Assembly: GCA_918026815.1 (NCBI GenBank)
Contig: CAKJVC010000159.1
Span: forward strand, 62,001 to 126,000
Direction: 5' to 3'
Length of the DNA: 64,000 bases
Source of the DNA: Chalara sp. BL73
Taxonomy: Eukaryota; Ascomycota; Leotiomycetes; Helotiales
The notes under the pieces were generated by a model that was not told the origin of the DNA, made no database searches, and worked only from the letters and a program-made list of their open reading frames with translations. Of this stretch, positions 1 through 11,402 are shown piece by piece (the stretch's first letter is position 1; each line of letters begins with the position of its first letter). Made by a program: the position numbers and the translations under genes.

Positions 1-1558
1 ATACGACACTAGCTGGAGGCTTACCTGGCCGCTTTGAGTCTTTGAAGACCGGAAGTGATCCAGGTTGGATATTTTGGCCGCAGAACTGTGCAACTTGGCT
101 CTTTGTCCCCCAAAATCGGTCCGCGGCCTCCAGGTCTTGAGATTGATCTAGAGGTGATTGTCTGGGGTTCTGACAATTTATCATCTTATGCCTTGCAACT
201 TTGAATGTATCAATGATATGGCTTGCCGTAACTTGGGAGGTGTGAAGACGACCGTAGTTCATAGTGGCTCCCGTTTCAACCTCGTCACCTTGGACCGGAA
301 GCCAAGCAAATTGTAGTGGAAGGCGGTGCTTATGGTTCGACTGAATTTCCAAGTCAGGTTGTCGAGCTGAGAGCTCGATGGCGTCCCCTCGGGCTTGTGC
401 ATTACGAATGTCTGGCAGTTCTATGCCGTTGCCATCCGTGTTTGTAAGAGAGTTGACACTAACAGATCCGGTGGCAGATAGGATATATTCTTTAAGGGAG
501 TCCGAATGTCGTTGCACTATTGCTGTCTTTGGCTGACCCAAATCCGGTCGCTTTGGTGGACCTACGGTTGCACCAGCGAGAACAAATTTCCCTTCACTCT
601 GGGTAATAGCATCCTTGATTGAGTTCGAGTTCGGAAAGTTGCCAACCTCGTAAGTTCCCCAGACTACTGGTAACATCCATAAAAGCACCAAGCCAGAAGT
701 CAAACCAGTTCCGGCGGTACCACCCTCTACTTTCTGCATAGTTGCAATCCAAACGAAGACTTGGGAAACCACTACCCAGAAAATTTGTGCACCAAGACTT
801 TGAGTTAATGGCCGACGTCTCTGCTCAATTCCATATTGGAGCCGCAGCCACCACAGTGTGTTCTCTTTCAACACCACCGCACTCGAAAGATAGCCCTGGT
901 CTCCTTGGAGGACTTCAATCGGTACCTGGTGGCAATTTTGTAGGATGTACTGTGCTGCTTTCGCTCTCTTTCTGAAATGAGCTGGGACGAGTGGATCTTC
1001 TTCCAAAATTGCCTTGAACTCCTTGCGGACCCAGAGGCGGTATACTACAGTGAGCGTAAGACTGTATAGTAGCAGTATCGGGTTGCCGACAGCATAGAAA
1101 CATGTTAGTACATTTTTCCAGGGACTACTTGCACCGTACGGTAGCTGAGCAGTCAAGGCCAGGAAAGGCTGGGAGAGTGTATCAGCCAATCTGACTCAAT
1201 GACAGGGCGTTGAGAAACCTACCAGTAGCCAAGATGTAAACCTATGTTGGAATGTAGAGAAGTCGAAAGCTTCAAAACCAGGTCCACAAATGCGCTTGCA
1301 GTCTGGGTAGGAGATTCCCCAGGCAATGTTATTTCTAGTTTTGTTGTCGGTAGGAATGCCATTTTCGTTGAGAAGAGTGATATTTGCAGGGAGCGCAGCG
1401 AGAATCGAATATACTCTAGCCCTGCAAGCAGTTCCTAGTACCGTGATGTCGTTGACATAATCTGTAATCGCTGTTTCGGTTGTAGGGCTTGAATTGTTCT
1501 GGGCTAGCGAAAACGGTAAGGCTGCGAAGAAAAGAGCAATTCCAAAGAGAAAATGCAT
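1..1558 (-). CDS. Fungal multi-pass membrane protein, partial
   Basis: I do not recognise a named family. Exon 1 is 1558-1223 and exon 2 runs from 1168 to about position 25, where a GTAAGC donor follows CGGCCAG; the rest of the gene lies beyond the window. The intron 1222-1169 is 54 bases with a GTAGGT donor and CCCAG acceptor. The N-terminus MHFLFGIALFFAALPFSLAQ is a typical signal peptide. An upstream in-frame ATG at 1576 is possible, but the one at 1558 places the signal peptide correctly. A short lumenal Cys-containing part (CRARVYSIL, CKRICGPGF) follows, then hydrophobic segments, for example around 'PFLALTAQLPYG', 'LTCFYAVGNPILLLYSLTLT', 'IFWVVVSQVFVWIA' and 'GLVLLWMLPVVWG'. After that comes a long polar cytoplasmic tail. 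About 500 residues are visible. Function unknown; the coding call is firm because more than 380 codons stay open across the splice. Confidence 0.75.
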
Positions 1559-1576
1559 TGCTGAGTCTGGGGCCAA

Positions 1577-1898
1577 GTGGTTAACTTGGCTTCAAGGCTT
1601 TACTGCGGTGAATAATTTGTCTACTCATTCTAAACAACCTTATATTTACAAAGGGCTAACATATCTTGATATATAGGTTCGGGACCAAGTCCACCAGTTT
1701 TCTGTAGCCTGGTGGACGGCGCAGGGCGTGGCGGAAGTACGCAATGCTCAGCCACTGTTGTTGAGCTGAGTTGAGACTTAATGAAAAGAGTGAGGCTACG
1801 CCGATATTGAGAAAAGTAAGCCTCCCAATCAGTTGAACAATTGGTGAGGTTTAGAAGCCTGGTAAGCCACATTTCATACCTACATGTCTTGTATAGCT
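1577..1898. other. Intergenic, upstream of the membrane protein gene
   Basis: This is the 5' flank of the minus-strand gene. I see no convincing reading frame, RNA gene or repeat here. The MITE-like element begins at its far end. Confidence 0.6.
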
Positions 1899-2076
1899 TG
1901 ATATAACGACCAACGTGCAGCAACGCAAAATGGGGTAATAGAATATAATAATTGATCAAATTTCAAATCGCAAATTAGAAATCAGCTATTAGTTTACAAA
2001 AAGTACTTAACCAAAAACTATCAAAGCGATACGTTTCTAGCTTACTTTCCTAGTCGACTTGACTAATCTAGCTAGT
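1899..2076 (+). repeat. Left terminal inverted repeat of the MITE-like element
   Basis: The arm starts TGATATAACGACCAACG, continues through AACGCAAAATGGGGTAATAG and ends near CTAGCTAGT. The reverse complement of 2410-2583 follows the same sequence with few substitutions and a small length difference near the outer end (about 4 bases). Confidence 0.85.
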
Positions 2077-2231
2077 ATAACCAACATTTCTGGCTAACGT
2101 TTTTAGTAAACTGTTATAGTTATATTAAAATACATTTGCATTGTAAAAGCAGTTGTATTGTAATAATAAGGATCAAGATACTTCCAAAAAGAAGGGTAAT
2201 ATATACAAGAAGTAAAGAAATGCATAGAAAA

Positions 2232-2354
2232 AAGAGTCATGTAAAGAAGAGTTATGCAAGGAGAGTTATGTAAGGGTGAGTTAACATATGTAAGGAAAGT
2301 TATGTAGAGGCGAGTTAAGTAAGGGAGAGCTGTGTAAGGGAGAGTCACGTGTAG
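2232..2354 (+). repeat. Degenerate ~15-bp tandem repeat inside the element
   Basis: About eight imperfect copies of a unit close to AGAGTTATGTAAGGG lie head to tail, with variants such as AGAGTTATGCAAGG and CGAGTTAAGTAAGGG. They fill much of the core between the two inverted arms. A minisatellite within a MITE is consistent with replication slippage. Confidence 0.7.
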
Positions 2355-2409
2355 CTTTTCTTTACTTTCTGTACATAATATGTTTTTATTGTTACTCAAC
2401 TACGATACA

Positions 2410-2583
2410 ACTAGCTAGGTTAATCAGGCCGGCCAGGAAAGTGAGCTAGAAACGTATTGCTTTGATATTTTTTGGTTAAGTACTTTGTGTAAACTAATAG
2501 CTGATTTCTAATCACGATTTGAAATTTGATCAATTGTTATATTCTATTACCCCATTTTGCGTTGCAAATTGGTCGTTATATCA
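2410..2583 (-). repeat. Right terminal inverted repeat of the MITE-like element
   Basis: Read on the minus strand, this arm begins TGATATAACGACCAATTTGC and mirrors the left arm to its inner end ACCTAGCTAGT. It differs from the left arm at scattered single bases, several of them C/T or G/A. Confidence 0.85.
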
Positions 2584-5500
2584 TGCCATACTTGGTGTCT
2601 GGCTTCTACATCTTTTGGAGCGGTAATTTATCCAGTGGCCACGACTCTGCAGAAGATTCTCTGCAGACAATGGGTTTCTGCAGAGAATAACCCAAAGGGA
2701 CAGCAGGTTATAGAGAAATTTAACCTCTAAACATTGTGTTAAGGCAAGATCAAACTACCCCGTAATTCTACTGCATGAGGCTCGCAACCTTGTGGAGGAG
2801 CCTTATAGTAACAATGGAATTGTGTGTCCATCATTCCATTTTCATGCCAAGAGAGTAAGTTCCTCGATCTGCCACTTGACAGAGTTATTCGTTCTTCCCG
2901 CCTTGAGGTTTGGATATCCCGATCCAGGCAAGTTGTGCAAAGTGGGAAGGAGCAAACCATTGGGCAACTACCTAGCGTCGCCCTCTAAACTACCCTTGCT
3001 CACACCACTTCCCACTAGACAAAGACAAAGGCAGAGCCTACCCTGAAAGACTTTAGCACCACTTCCCACCCCAAAATTCCCTTTTGGAGCCTTGTGGTTA
3101 GCGATCCCTCACTAGTTCCAAGCCTCAATCCTTGCAGCAACCTCACTTCGCCCTATCGACTTAGACCGTGGCGGAGCATTACTAGAAGCTAGTTGGGACT
3201 TCAGGAGAGTTACTTAAAAAAGACACGATCATCGAAGGGCGACAAGATATCGACGTTCGACATTCCCTCTAGATAGTATACCCGAATCCCATGCCTCATC
3301 CTAGACAAATCTCAACCTAAGATCTATGCAAGAGTCTACTGGAGATGCTAGCTATTATGGGATGCACGAAAGTCTTACCTCTGTTCCAACATATGCACCT
3401 TCGTTTATAGTAGCATAAGATAAAGCACCTGGTGACCCTCACTACTCCGGCGGCTCTCAATTACACCCTAGACCTCAAACAATCGAAGTCTTTGCATTTC
3501 CAGACAACCCAAGATGTAATCTATGACGAAACAGTCCCCCAGTAACCACCTAATGCTTGCACCAGATGCAGATTGCCACTCCTGTTATGAGTATCGTCTC
3601 TCAACAGCTTCTTCCTATATTACCGATCCCCTTAAGTCCTTTACCTGGCTAATGCTGAGTAACTCTCCGTACCCCTTTTATAAGTTTGGTGTTATTTCCC
3701 TTCTAAGAAACATCGGAACCCTTCGTAAAACTTGATGACCGTAGGAATGATTTTCGCTATTTATTTTTACCAAAAGCGAATATTATATGAAGGTGGACGA
3801 TGCTATAAGCACGGCCGCTGCAGAATCAGCAGGACAGACCACCGTTGTGGGTACATCGGACTCAGTCCTGTGATCTGCTGATACTCACTTATAACAGCAT
3901 GTGGCACTTCATCCTTTATCAATGAGGTGAAAGCCATAGCTCTCAAAACAATGTCGCCTAGGGGCACAATCAAGTTTGCCGAAACGGAGTATCGCCCACT
4001 TGGTGAAAGCTTGATTAGAACAGTGGAACAGTGTCGATATCCTCTCGGAGGTCTTATCGATGTCGGACAGCCTCGTTATAAGCCAAAGATAAGTGGACCT
4101 GTTTCATCGCTTCTGAAGGCAATAAAGGGAGCAGAAGTAGAGCCAAGGGTTACATTTATTTGATTGACCGCCATAAGATGCGAAAGTCTGGGAAATTTTG
4201 CAGCGTTCATGGCATCAGTTGATAGTCATGAATGCAAAGTCGGCGTATCTCTAAAACAATCGATATTGCTTAGCAATAGATTCCAATCATTGGCAGAATA
4301 AGCGGAAGCCAGGTCAAGTGCTGTGCTACACACATCAGGTCTTTCGGTGGACGTGAACTTGGATCGTCCACGAATGCCTTTTTAGGATATTGTGAGGGCC
4401 AAAATTGGATAAGCGGCCGACCTTAATGGCATGTCCGCGCGGCGACGCTTCCTCCATTATGAATGGATTGTGAAAGCCTAGTCGGGTATACCGAGCCTTT
4501 CCTCCAAGTGATGCTGCCCTCAGCTCATGGCAACTTAAGAAGTGTAGTTCCGCAGTGGCTTGTGAAGGGAAAAACTGTGTTCTTGTATTGATGATTCTGT
4601 GCTCTAGAGAAGAGAAGTAAGAAAAAGCTGAGGAATATATAGGGCCTAGCTCGCTGGGTAAACAACGAGTTCTCCACCCAACTTATCATTTATCTAGTTA
4701 TGACATGAGAGGCCGGTCAAGGCTACTAAGAACTTCTTTGATGGCGCCTAAGAGTTCCAGTTGAACCCTCTATTTACTTATGGCAATATTAAAGAATACT
4801 GGCTTTCCTTGCTCCATTGCTGGAAAGCACTCTGACAAGGAATTACTTATTACATGGAATTATTTATGGTCATTAAAGCAAACGCTTCTGTAGCACTTTC
4901 ACTTTGTAATTCCCACATCTTTGTTATCTGCGGTACGTACACATGTCACGCTATGCAGGCTATAAAAGCCATTTACTATCCGGAATAAACAAAGCTTCTG
5001 AGCAGCTAATACATTGTCTAGTTTCTTCTCGAGCATTTTTTTTGTTAAAAAAATACTTCCTTTTTCAAATACTAAAAATGCTTACCTAACATAATAAAGT
5101 TGACAGCGGGTATTTGTTGATATTTCTTCAACTTGTTACTTTTTTTTATTAACTACATAGTTATATAGCTGGCTACTCATGGTAAATAACCCAAAATTAT
5201 GTTATTTTAGTAAACCAAGTACAAAAGAATCGCATTGTTGTCTATTTGTTTACTGTAACATAGTGTGTATGTGATGATACTATCGAGGACCCTGGACTAG
5301 AGCAAGCATGTATTGCGATTACTGATTATCATCTCTTTCTGGGCTGCGTCAATTGTGGCTGCTCTTTAGTGAAGTCGAGACTGGGGAATTAGCGCCAGAA
5401 TGCCGAGAATTACCTCTATGAGAGGATTAGATGAGTCATGGCACTTCTATGGAGAGTTAAGTAAACGAGGCTTCTTCCAATGGGTTGCATTCTGCCGGAT

Positions 5501-5736
5501 GAGTAATCACGAGGATAGAGAGCACTCTAAGCCATTGCTTGTTCACATATATGTATCCTTGCATATCACGGAGTGATCAGTAAACTTCAAGGTACAAACT
5601 ATCTTATTCCGTTCTTTCGGTGTCCAAAATGTCGCGGCTTTATAAAAGCTATTCTTTCCTGTTTGCAAGTTCGTCTTTGTCTGGGTTTGTTTTATTCTCT
5701 TTAAAGTCAGCATCTACAACATATTGAATTCACATC
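2584..5736. other. Gene-poor region, 3.1 kb
   Basis: No reading frame here has a recognisable domain or a plausible exon chain. A short palindromic cluster of CTGCAG-containing words sits near 2645-2685. Around 3.9-4.2 kb an open stretch of 78 codons exists on the plus strand but has no recognisable family. The 4.9-5.25 kb part is AT-rich with T/A runs. It may be old repeat DNA, but I cannot show that from the sequence alone. Confidence 0.5.
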
Positions 5737-6864
5737 ATGGCATCGCATATCACATCTAAAATCTTTGTCATCGGCGGCACAGGAGCCCAAGGCATTCCCG
5801 TTATAAAATCTCTTGTCGCCGACAAAAGATATTCCGTCCTTGCGTTAACACGCGATACCGCCTCGCCACGCGCCAAGACTCTCCTTGGCTTCGGGAATGT
5901 TGAACTCCTAGAGGGCTCTCTTGCAGACGAAGCCATCCTCCTCGCTGGATACAAACGCTGCGATGGAGCATTCATTAACATAGACGGCTTCAATACGGGG
6001 GAGAAAGCGGAGATCTACTACGCCATCCGCGCCTATGAGCTCGCGCTCCAAGCAGGCACCGTCAAGTTCTTCGTGTATGGAAACCTGGATTATGGGTTCA
6101 AGAAAAGTGGCTATGATCCCAGGTTCCGTGCGGGTCATTACGATGGAAAAGGGAGGGTTGGGGAATGGATTCTGCAGCAGAATAAGGATAATTCAGGGCG
6201 TATGGGTGCCGCGCTCTTCACGACGGGACCGTATATCGAGATGACGATTGCCAAGGGAACTTTAAGTTAGCCTTCTCCTGATACCTAGCTCCGTTTTCAC
6301 ACTATCTAACACTAAGCAGTGTCTCCCACGGTCGAAGGTGGCATTCTAACATGGCGCGTCCCATTGGGAACCGGCTCTGTGAACCACGTCTCCCTAGAAG
6401 ACTGTGGATTCTACGTCCGCTGGCTTTTTGACAACCCGTCTCGCTCTAATGGCATTGATCTCGAAGTAGCTATTGCACCCATCAAGTATGATGAGCTCGC
6501 GTCGGCTTTCACTCGAGTTACTGGCCGGCCAGCACGTTTCATCGATACCTCTCTCTCGGATTACTGGACGCAAGGGCCTTTGTCTCGGGCGAGAAATATG
6601 CCTGCAGGGTATAATGCGGGTAAGGACTCCATGAAAGTTGAGGAGAACTTTACCGGTTTTTGGCATATGTGGGCAGAGAACTTACTTAGAAGAGACTATA
6701 ATCTTCTGGACGAGATTCACCCAGGAAGAATAAGGACTGCCGAGGAATTCTTCAGGAGAGAAGAAGAGAGAGGTGGAAAGGGTAGTCTTTGGGAGAGAGT
6801 ACAAGGAGAAAGGCTGGCACCGATTTTGAAGATTAGCGAGGATGGTCGAAAGGGGAAGCTTTAA
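5737..6864 (+). CDS. NmrA-like family NAD(P)-binding protein
   Basis: This is predicted to be a soluble Rossmann-fold protein of the NmrA-like/atypical short-chain dehydrogenase group, 357 residues. Exon 1 is 5737-6265 and exon 2 is 6320-6864. The 54-base intron has a GTTAGC donor, a CTAAC branch site and a CAG acceptor, and the joined codon is ATG. Residues 8-17 read KIFVIGGTGA followed by QG, the GxxGxxG dinucleotide-binding loop. The following beta strand ends VLALTRD, where an Arg would suit NADP(H). The C-terminal half contains TGRPARFIDT, as in NmrA-like proteins that end with a substrate-like lobe. No catalytic YxxxK is evident. Members are redox sensors or isoflavone-reductase-like enzymes, so the substrate cannot be named. 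It lies upstream of the gamma-glutamyltransferase on the same strand, about 0.5 kb apart. Confidence 0.85.
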
Positions 6865-7398
6865 CTTTTGATCACAGTCAAAGTCTTTCACAATCTTTGG
6901 CTAGAAGCTACGGATGACGAGTTGGTGCGCTATATTGGCATAAACTAGGAAACCCTTCAGAAAATAATAGGCCCTCCAGGATATAAATGTGCTTTTCCAA
7001 TTTATACCTCTCATGGTTTTGGAAGACTGTCTGAAGAATGATGATCTAACTAAAGAGTCCTGAGTTTCCTTGGCGCATCCCAATCGGGCAATTTCTCGCG
7101 ACAAACAAGTGGGATTGTGAACTCCGACCTGAACTCCGGCATAAGCCAAAATCTACTTGAAAACAGAACGAGGTGTATGATTATAATAATGACTCTTAGG
7201 ATAGATGGATAGATTGCGAGATCGTTGAGGTCTATTTGCCATACTAGGTGCATCTTGCGACACCGACCCCCACTCTTACCACCTTTAGAAGCAGGAACGT
7301 CGAACTTTGGGAGTCGAAAGTTTCGCTGGATACGTGAAAAGTAGGACAAGAATCATGGGTATGTATTGATCTCAGATAATAAAAGTTTGGCCTCTGAT
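6865..7398. other. Intergenic between NmrA-like gene and GGT gene
   Basis: This is the presumed terminator of the upstream gene and promoter of the downstream gene. Minus-strand open frames here have no supporting features. Confidence 0.5.
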
Positions 7399-9518
7399 AT
7401 GAGACTTATAGTGTCCTGGATGGGATGCAAGCGTCCCTCGTTCGGCTTGGCCATCCTGTTGATAAGCAACTGGCACGGGTCCTGTCTTGGAAGCCCGGCA
7501 GAGATCAGAGATAGAACCGGAGCTGTTTCGAGTGAGAGCAAGATATGCAGTGAGATCGGTGTTGAACTCCTTAAGAGAGGTGTATGTGCCAACCTGGATA
7601 ATTCGTAGAACTCAAAATCTGATCACGTGCAACAGGGAAATGCAGCGGACGCACTTGCTGGCACGGTTCTCTGCGTAGGTGTAATAGGTAAATTCCCTCT
7701 CAAAAGAAGCTTGCTCGGATTTCTTTGACGAATATTATTAGGGATGCAACACAGCGGCGTTGGAGGCGGCGGATTCATGCTGGTTCGCGACTCGGGAGGA
7801 AGCTATGAAGCAATAGGCACTTTACCACTAATCTCACGGGATACGAAACCTGAACTGACGGCAACTAGACTTCCGGGAACTAGCACCAGCAGCAGCGTTC
7901 GAAGATATGTACCAAGGAAACGTGCCCGGCAGCGTTTATGGTGGGCTTGCCAGCGCTGTTCCAGGTGATCTTAGGGGTTTGGAATATGTTCATAACAAAT
8001 ACGGTGTATGTATTCCGCGATATTACTTGTATAAGTGTGTTTATTGATTTACTATTATTAAGATATTACCTTGGAGAGCTGTCTGTAATCCGGCGATCCA
8101 TGTTGCCCGACATGGATTTCCTGGTATGTCGGGAATCCGTGATTTAGTGGAAACTGCTGATGAAGGATAGTTACTGAGGACCTTGTGCGGTACATGAACG
8201 TGTCTATGAAAGAGGACAATATGTTTCTGATTGATGACCCACAGTGGTCAGTAGACTTTGCGCCAAATGGTATTATACAGACTTGGGTATCTAGTTTGAG
8301 CCTTAGCTAATAGAGGTTTAGGAACACTGCTTGGCTTGGGTGAAACGCTAACCCGGAAAAGATATGCGAAGTATGTGAATCCAAAAGCCATATGAAGAGG
8401 CTCACTAACATTACGTAGTACCCTTGAGAAGATAGCAGAACATGGCGCCGATGGTTTCTACACAGGTGAAATCGGTATGTCTCATTTCTGTTTCGTCCTC
8501 GAAACTAAGGCTAATCTCAGCAGCCAAACAAACCATTGCCGCAGTGCAAGCCACAAACGGGACAATGACTCTCGAGGACCTCGCCTCCTACCGCGTTGTG
8601 ATACGCGATCCCATCAGCATTAATTACCGAGGGTATAAGGTCACCTCTACTGGCGCGCCTAGCGGCGGTTCCGTAGCCCTCAGTATCCTCAAGATCCTCG
8701 AAGGCTACAATTTGACCTATGACGCTTTAAATTTGCACCGTCTTGATGAAGCCATGCGCTACTCCTACGGTGCGCACGCCGAGCTGGGAGATCCTGATTT
8801 CTTCGACTACATGGCTGCCTTCGAGACTTCTTTGCTACAACCTGAGCACGTAGCCTTAATTCGCGCGAACCTATCTGATGACTTCACGCAGGATCCTTCA
8901 GCATATAATCCCAGTGGGTATCAGATTCCGGAGTCGCACGGGACGAGTCATATCGTAGCTACCGATGCCAGCGGATTATCCATAACCTTGACATCGACGA
9001 TTAATCTGCTGTTTGGTAACCAAAAAGTTGTGCCCGAGACAGGTGTAATATTGAACAACGAAATGAATGACTTCTCCATCCCAGGCGTAACCAACGAATT
9101 CGGCTTCGTACCCTCACCTATAAACTTCATCCGGTCTCGGAAACGGCCATTATCTAGCATAACACCAATCATCGTCGAACACCCCAACGGAACACTCTAT
9201 CTCACCATCGGCGCGGCAGGAGGGTCAAGGATAATAACAAGCACGGTGCAAGCAGTGATACACGTCCTAGACCATGGAATGACGCTCCCGCAAGCACTGA
9301 AAGAACCACGAATCCACGACCAGCTTTTGCCGGACTTGACGACCTTCGAAGTCGGTTTCCCAGATGACATGATCAAGGGCCTGTTGGATAGAGGCCATTC
9401 CATCCGAGAAATGCCATTTGGGTACAGTGCCGTGCAAGGCGTGCGGGTTCTAAGCAACGGAACGTTTGAAGCCGCCAGCGAGCCCAGGCAATTGAACAGC
9501 GGAGGGTTAGCCATCTAA
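7399..9518 (+). CDS. Gamma-glutamyltransferase (glutathione hydrolase), nine exons
   Basis: The enzyme cleaves the gamma-glutamyl bond of glutathione and conjugates; it is made as a secreted or membrane-anchored precursor that self-cleaves. Exons: 7399-7581, 7636-7687, 7742-7816, 7869-8005, 8063-8123, 8171-8269, 8322-8370, 8419-8474, 8521-9518 (569 residues). Family landmarks are GGNAADALAGTVLCVGVIG, SGVGGGGFMLVR, DFRELAPAAA and, at the autoprocessing site, ESHGTSHIVATD. Thr379 of that motif is the expected catalytic nucleophile and the first residue of the ~190-residue small subunit. The motif PLSSITPIIV and a glycine pair (GAAGGSRI) also match. The N-terminus has a hydrophobic signal segment (FGLAILLISNWHGSC); ATG 7420 is an alternative start. 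Seven introns are GT-AG, but intron 3 (7817-7868) starts with GC. The acceptor of the last intron could also be three bases later. Confidence 0.9.
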
Positions 9519-10091
9519 GTGTTGTATGAGGTATATAGACGGCGAGCTCGGGATTTAGAATGCGTAGACTTCTGTATATAATGAAGATAAAGCTCTTTGG
9601 ACATCCCATAGCAATTCCCATAGCGCAATATATTTACGCAAACAGACCTCTCCCCCAACTACACATATATGCCGCATCAAGCAAGCACAGGCTTGTTAAG
9701 ACTCAACTGGTGCTGTTGAGTTGGGTTTTGCTCACATCTGCCTGGAAAGGCAAATCCCGTCTGGTTTAACGAGACGCTGTTTCCTGTCCAACTGTCTCAG
9801 GGAGTTTCTATTTCTATCACGAGCATCCCGAATTACCTGAAAACCTTCAGCTTGTGCCCTCACATCAGAGAAGCTTTAAGTGGATCATCTACGGAAACCC
9901 GTCTTTCAGTATTGCTTTACCTCGGCCTGTGGAGAGGATAGAGAAGCGCAGCCTCATATATTCAGAGCTGGACTACACTTAAAATCTAATATGATAAGTT
10001 GCACAAGAGTGCGGGGATAGAAAAACCTCAGTATCTTTATGGTATATTATATCTTACAATATATTATTCACCTTTCGTGACATTTCGCTTT
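9519..10091. other. Intergenic, convergent 3' ends
   Basis: The GGT gene and the lipoate ligase gene end towards each other here. I see nothing else. Confidence 0.5.
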
Positions 10092-11186
10092 CTATTCAAG
10101 CAACGCCTTGACCCAACGTTCTGCAGGTTTCTCTTCTGTATCATACAATGCCTTACTGACAAGCTCAGCGTAAGGCTCTTTCCCGTTCGCTGAATCCATG
10201 GCAGAACGCATTTCTACCTCTGTCACAACCCCGTTTCGTGCCGTAAATTCGATTAGATTTCCATCATTGTGACGAGCATAGGTAAATTGAGGGGTCTGTC
10301 CATATATCCATTGGGGGGATTTGAGCTCTTCATATCCTTTCATAACCTCTGATACTCTCGCATCGTCCTCCGAAACCTCTACGGCCGGCTCGTCTTGTCC
10401 GTAGAGCTTGACAAACTCCGACGACACAGCCTGGATAAACGCCTCGTTTGGAATATGCGGCGCAACATTCGCAATTTCTGAAGGCACGCTCTCTACCCCT
10501 CGAGCAGTAATATATGGTTTGGCAGGGGCTTTCAGGTAGTGGCCAATCTTTCCCAGATTCGGCGCAGACAATAAACAAGTCCCATGGTGCAGCGACCGTA
10601 GCCTCGTCAGCTTATAAGCCGAACCCGAAATCTTGAAAGGCCGCAGTTCTCCTTCGAATGGATTATTTGTTTTTGCGTCCTTACCGTTCCTATCTTGCAC
10701 AATATCATGCCTTTTATTCACCCTTGTATTTCTTGCTCCCACACTTTGCAGGGCGCGGACCACCATCTCAGCATGTTTATCACGGTCGAACATGGAGGTA
10801 GGACATATGACGCTATAATTGACATTTCCCTCATCATGGAAGACTGTTCCTCCTCCAGAGCGTCGGCGTACAAGATCAAACCGTTCTTGTTGAAGGAGCC
10901 TAATGTTCGCTTCTACCCAGGGATTCTGGTTGCGACCAATTATTACGCTGGGACGATTTGTATATAGAAACAAGACTTTCGATTCTAGTGCGCTCTTCTG
11001 CAGAATATAGTGTTCAATTGAGAGGTTGAGGTAGGGGTCGTTGCTCCTCGAAATGTAGACTCTGGATGTGCTTGCAGGATCTGCAGCTGCAGATGTAAAA
11101 TCCGAATATCTTCGTACGCTGATGTACTCTCGGCTTGTTGGGATTCGAGTCCGCAGCACAGATATTAACCCCCTTGAAGGAGCCAT
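10092..11186 (-). CDS. AIM22: Mitochondrial lipoate-protein ligase A (Aim22-like)
   Basis: The enzyme attaches lipoate, or transfers octanoyl/lipoyl groups, to the E2 and H subunits of mitochondrial dehydrogenase complexes. The gene is a single exon of 364 residues. The first ~25 residues are basic and hydroxylated (MAPSRGLISVLRTRIPTSRE), fitting a mitochondrial presequence. The LplA/BPL catalytic domain follows: YLNLSIEHYIL, NRPSVIIGRNQNPW, the lipoate/ATP loop RRRSGGGTVFHD with GNVNYSVI, and KISGSAYKLTRLRSLHHGTC containing the conserved substrate-contacting Lys. The C-terminal part (PQWIYGQTPQFTY) is the accessory region of fungal Aim22/LplA proteins. It is transcribed away from chorismate synthase with 216 bases between the two start codons, so the promoter is probably shared. 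Confidence 0.92.
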   Translation of the reverse strand: MAPSRGLISVLRTRIPTSREYISVRRYSDFTSAAADPASTSRVYISRSNDPYLNLSIEHYILQKSALESKVLFLYTNRPSVIIGRNQNPWVEANIRLLQQERFDLVRRRSGGGTVFHDEGNVNYSVICPTSMFDRDKHAEMVVRALQSVGARNTRVNKRHDIVQDRNGKDAKTNNPFEGELRPFKISGSAYKLTRLRSLHHGTCLLSAPNLGKIGHYLKAPAKPYITARGVESVPSEIANVAPHIPNEAFIQAVSSEFVKLYGQDEPAVEVSEDDARVSEVMKGYEELKSPQWIYGQTPQFTYARHNDGNLIEFTARNGVVTEVEMRSAMDSANGKEPYAELVSKALYDTEEKPAERWVKALLE

Positions 11187-11402
11187 ATTGATTGTTTACT
11201 TGAAAACAACGATTGGAGCGTTGTCGGAAGAAGATTTAAGAAGCGTCATGCAGCTTTGACCAATCAATTGGATCAATCAGATCCCTGACCCCACAGTTCG
11301 GAGTCATCAGGCTGAGCTGATAAAAAGTTGAAATGGCATGTAACCAAGACCCCTCCAAGTCCGGACTTTCCTTTACTTTCAACACAGCACTCAAAATTCA
11401 AG
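11187..11402. promoter_or_regulatory. Shared divergent promoter of AIM22 and ARO2
   Basis: Only 216 bases separate the divergent start codons. The segment contains CCAAT and ATTGG in close opposition (about 11259-11270). It also has GAGTCAT at 11301-11307, which reads ATGACTC on the minus strand. ATGACTC is the core recognised by Gcn4/CPC1-type bZIP factors of general amino acid control. The position, about 100 bases before the chorismate synthase start, suits control of an aromatic amino acid gene. Binding is inferred, not shown. Confidence 0.55.

Larger units (their letters stand above)
1899..2583. mobile_element. MITE/foldback-like element with long terminal inverted repeats
   Basis: A ~685-bp unit is bounded by two inverted arms of about 175 bases (1899-2076 and 2410-2583). 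Both outer ends read inward as TGATATAACGACCAA. Between the arms lies a ~330-bp AT-rich core that carries a degenerate 15-bp tandem repeat and no transposase. The arms match at the large majority of positions, and several differences are transitions. The ends are TA-rich, so the exact target-site duplication cannot be fixed by eye; TA is plausible. This is the structure of a non-autonomous DNA transposon (MITE or foldback). The superfamily is not assigned. Confidence 0.8.

Noticed and set aside
3927..4163. 78-codon plus-strand frame in the gene-poor left region
   Set aside because: No homologous domain recognised and no neighbouring exon; too short to support as a gene.
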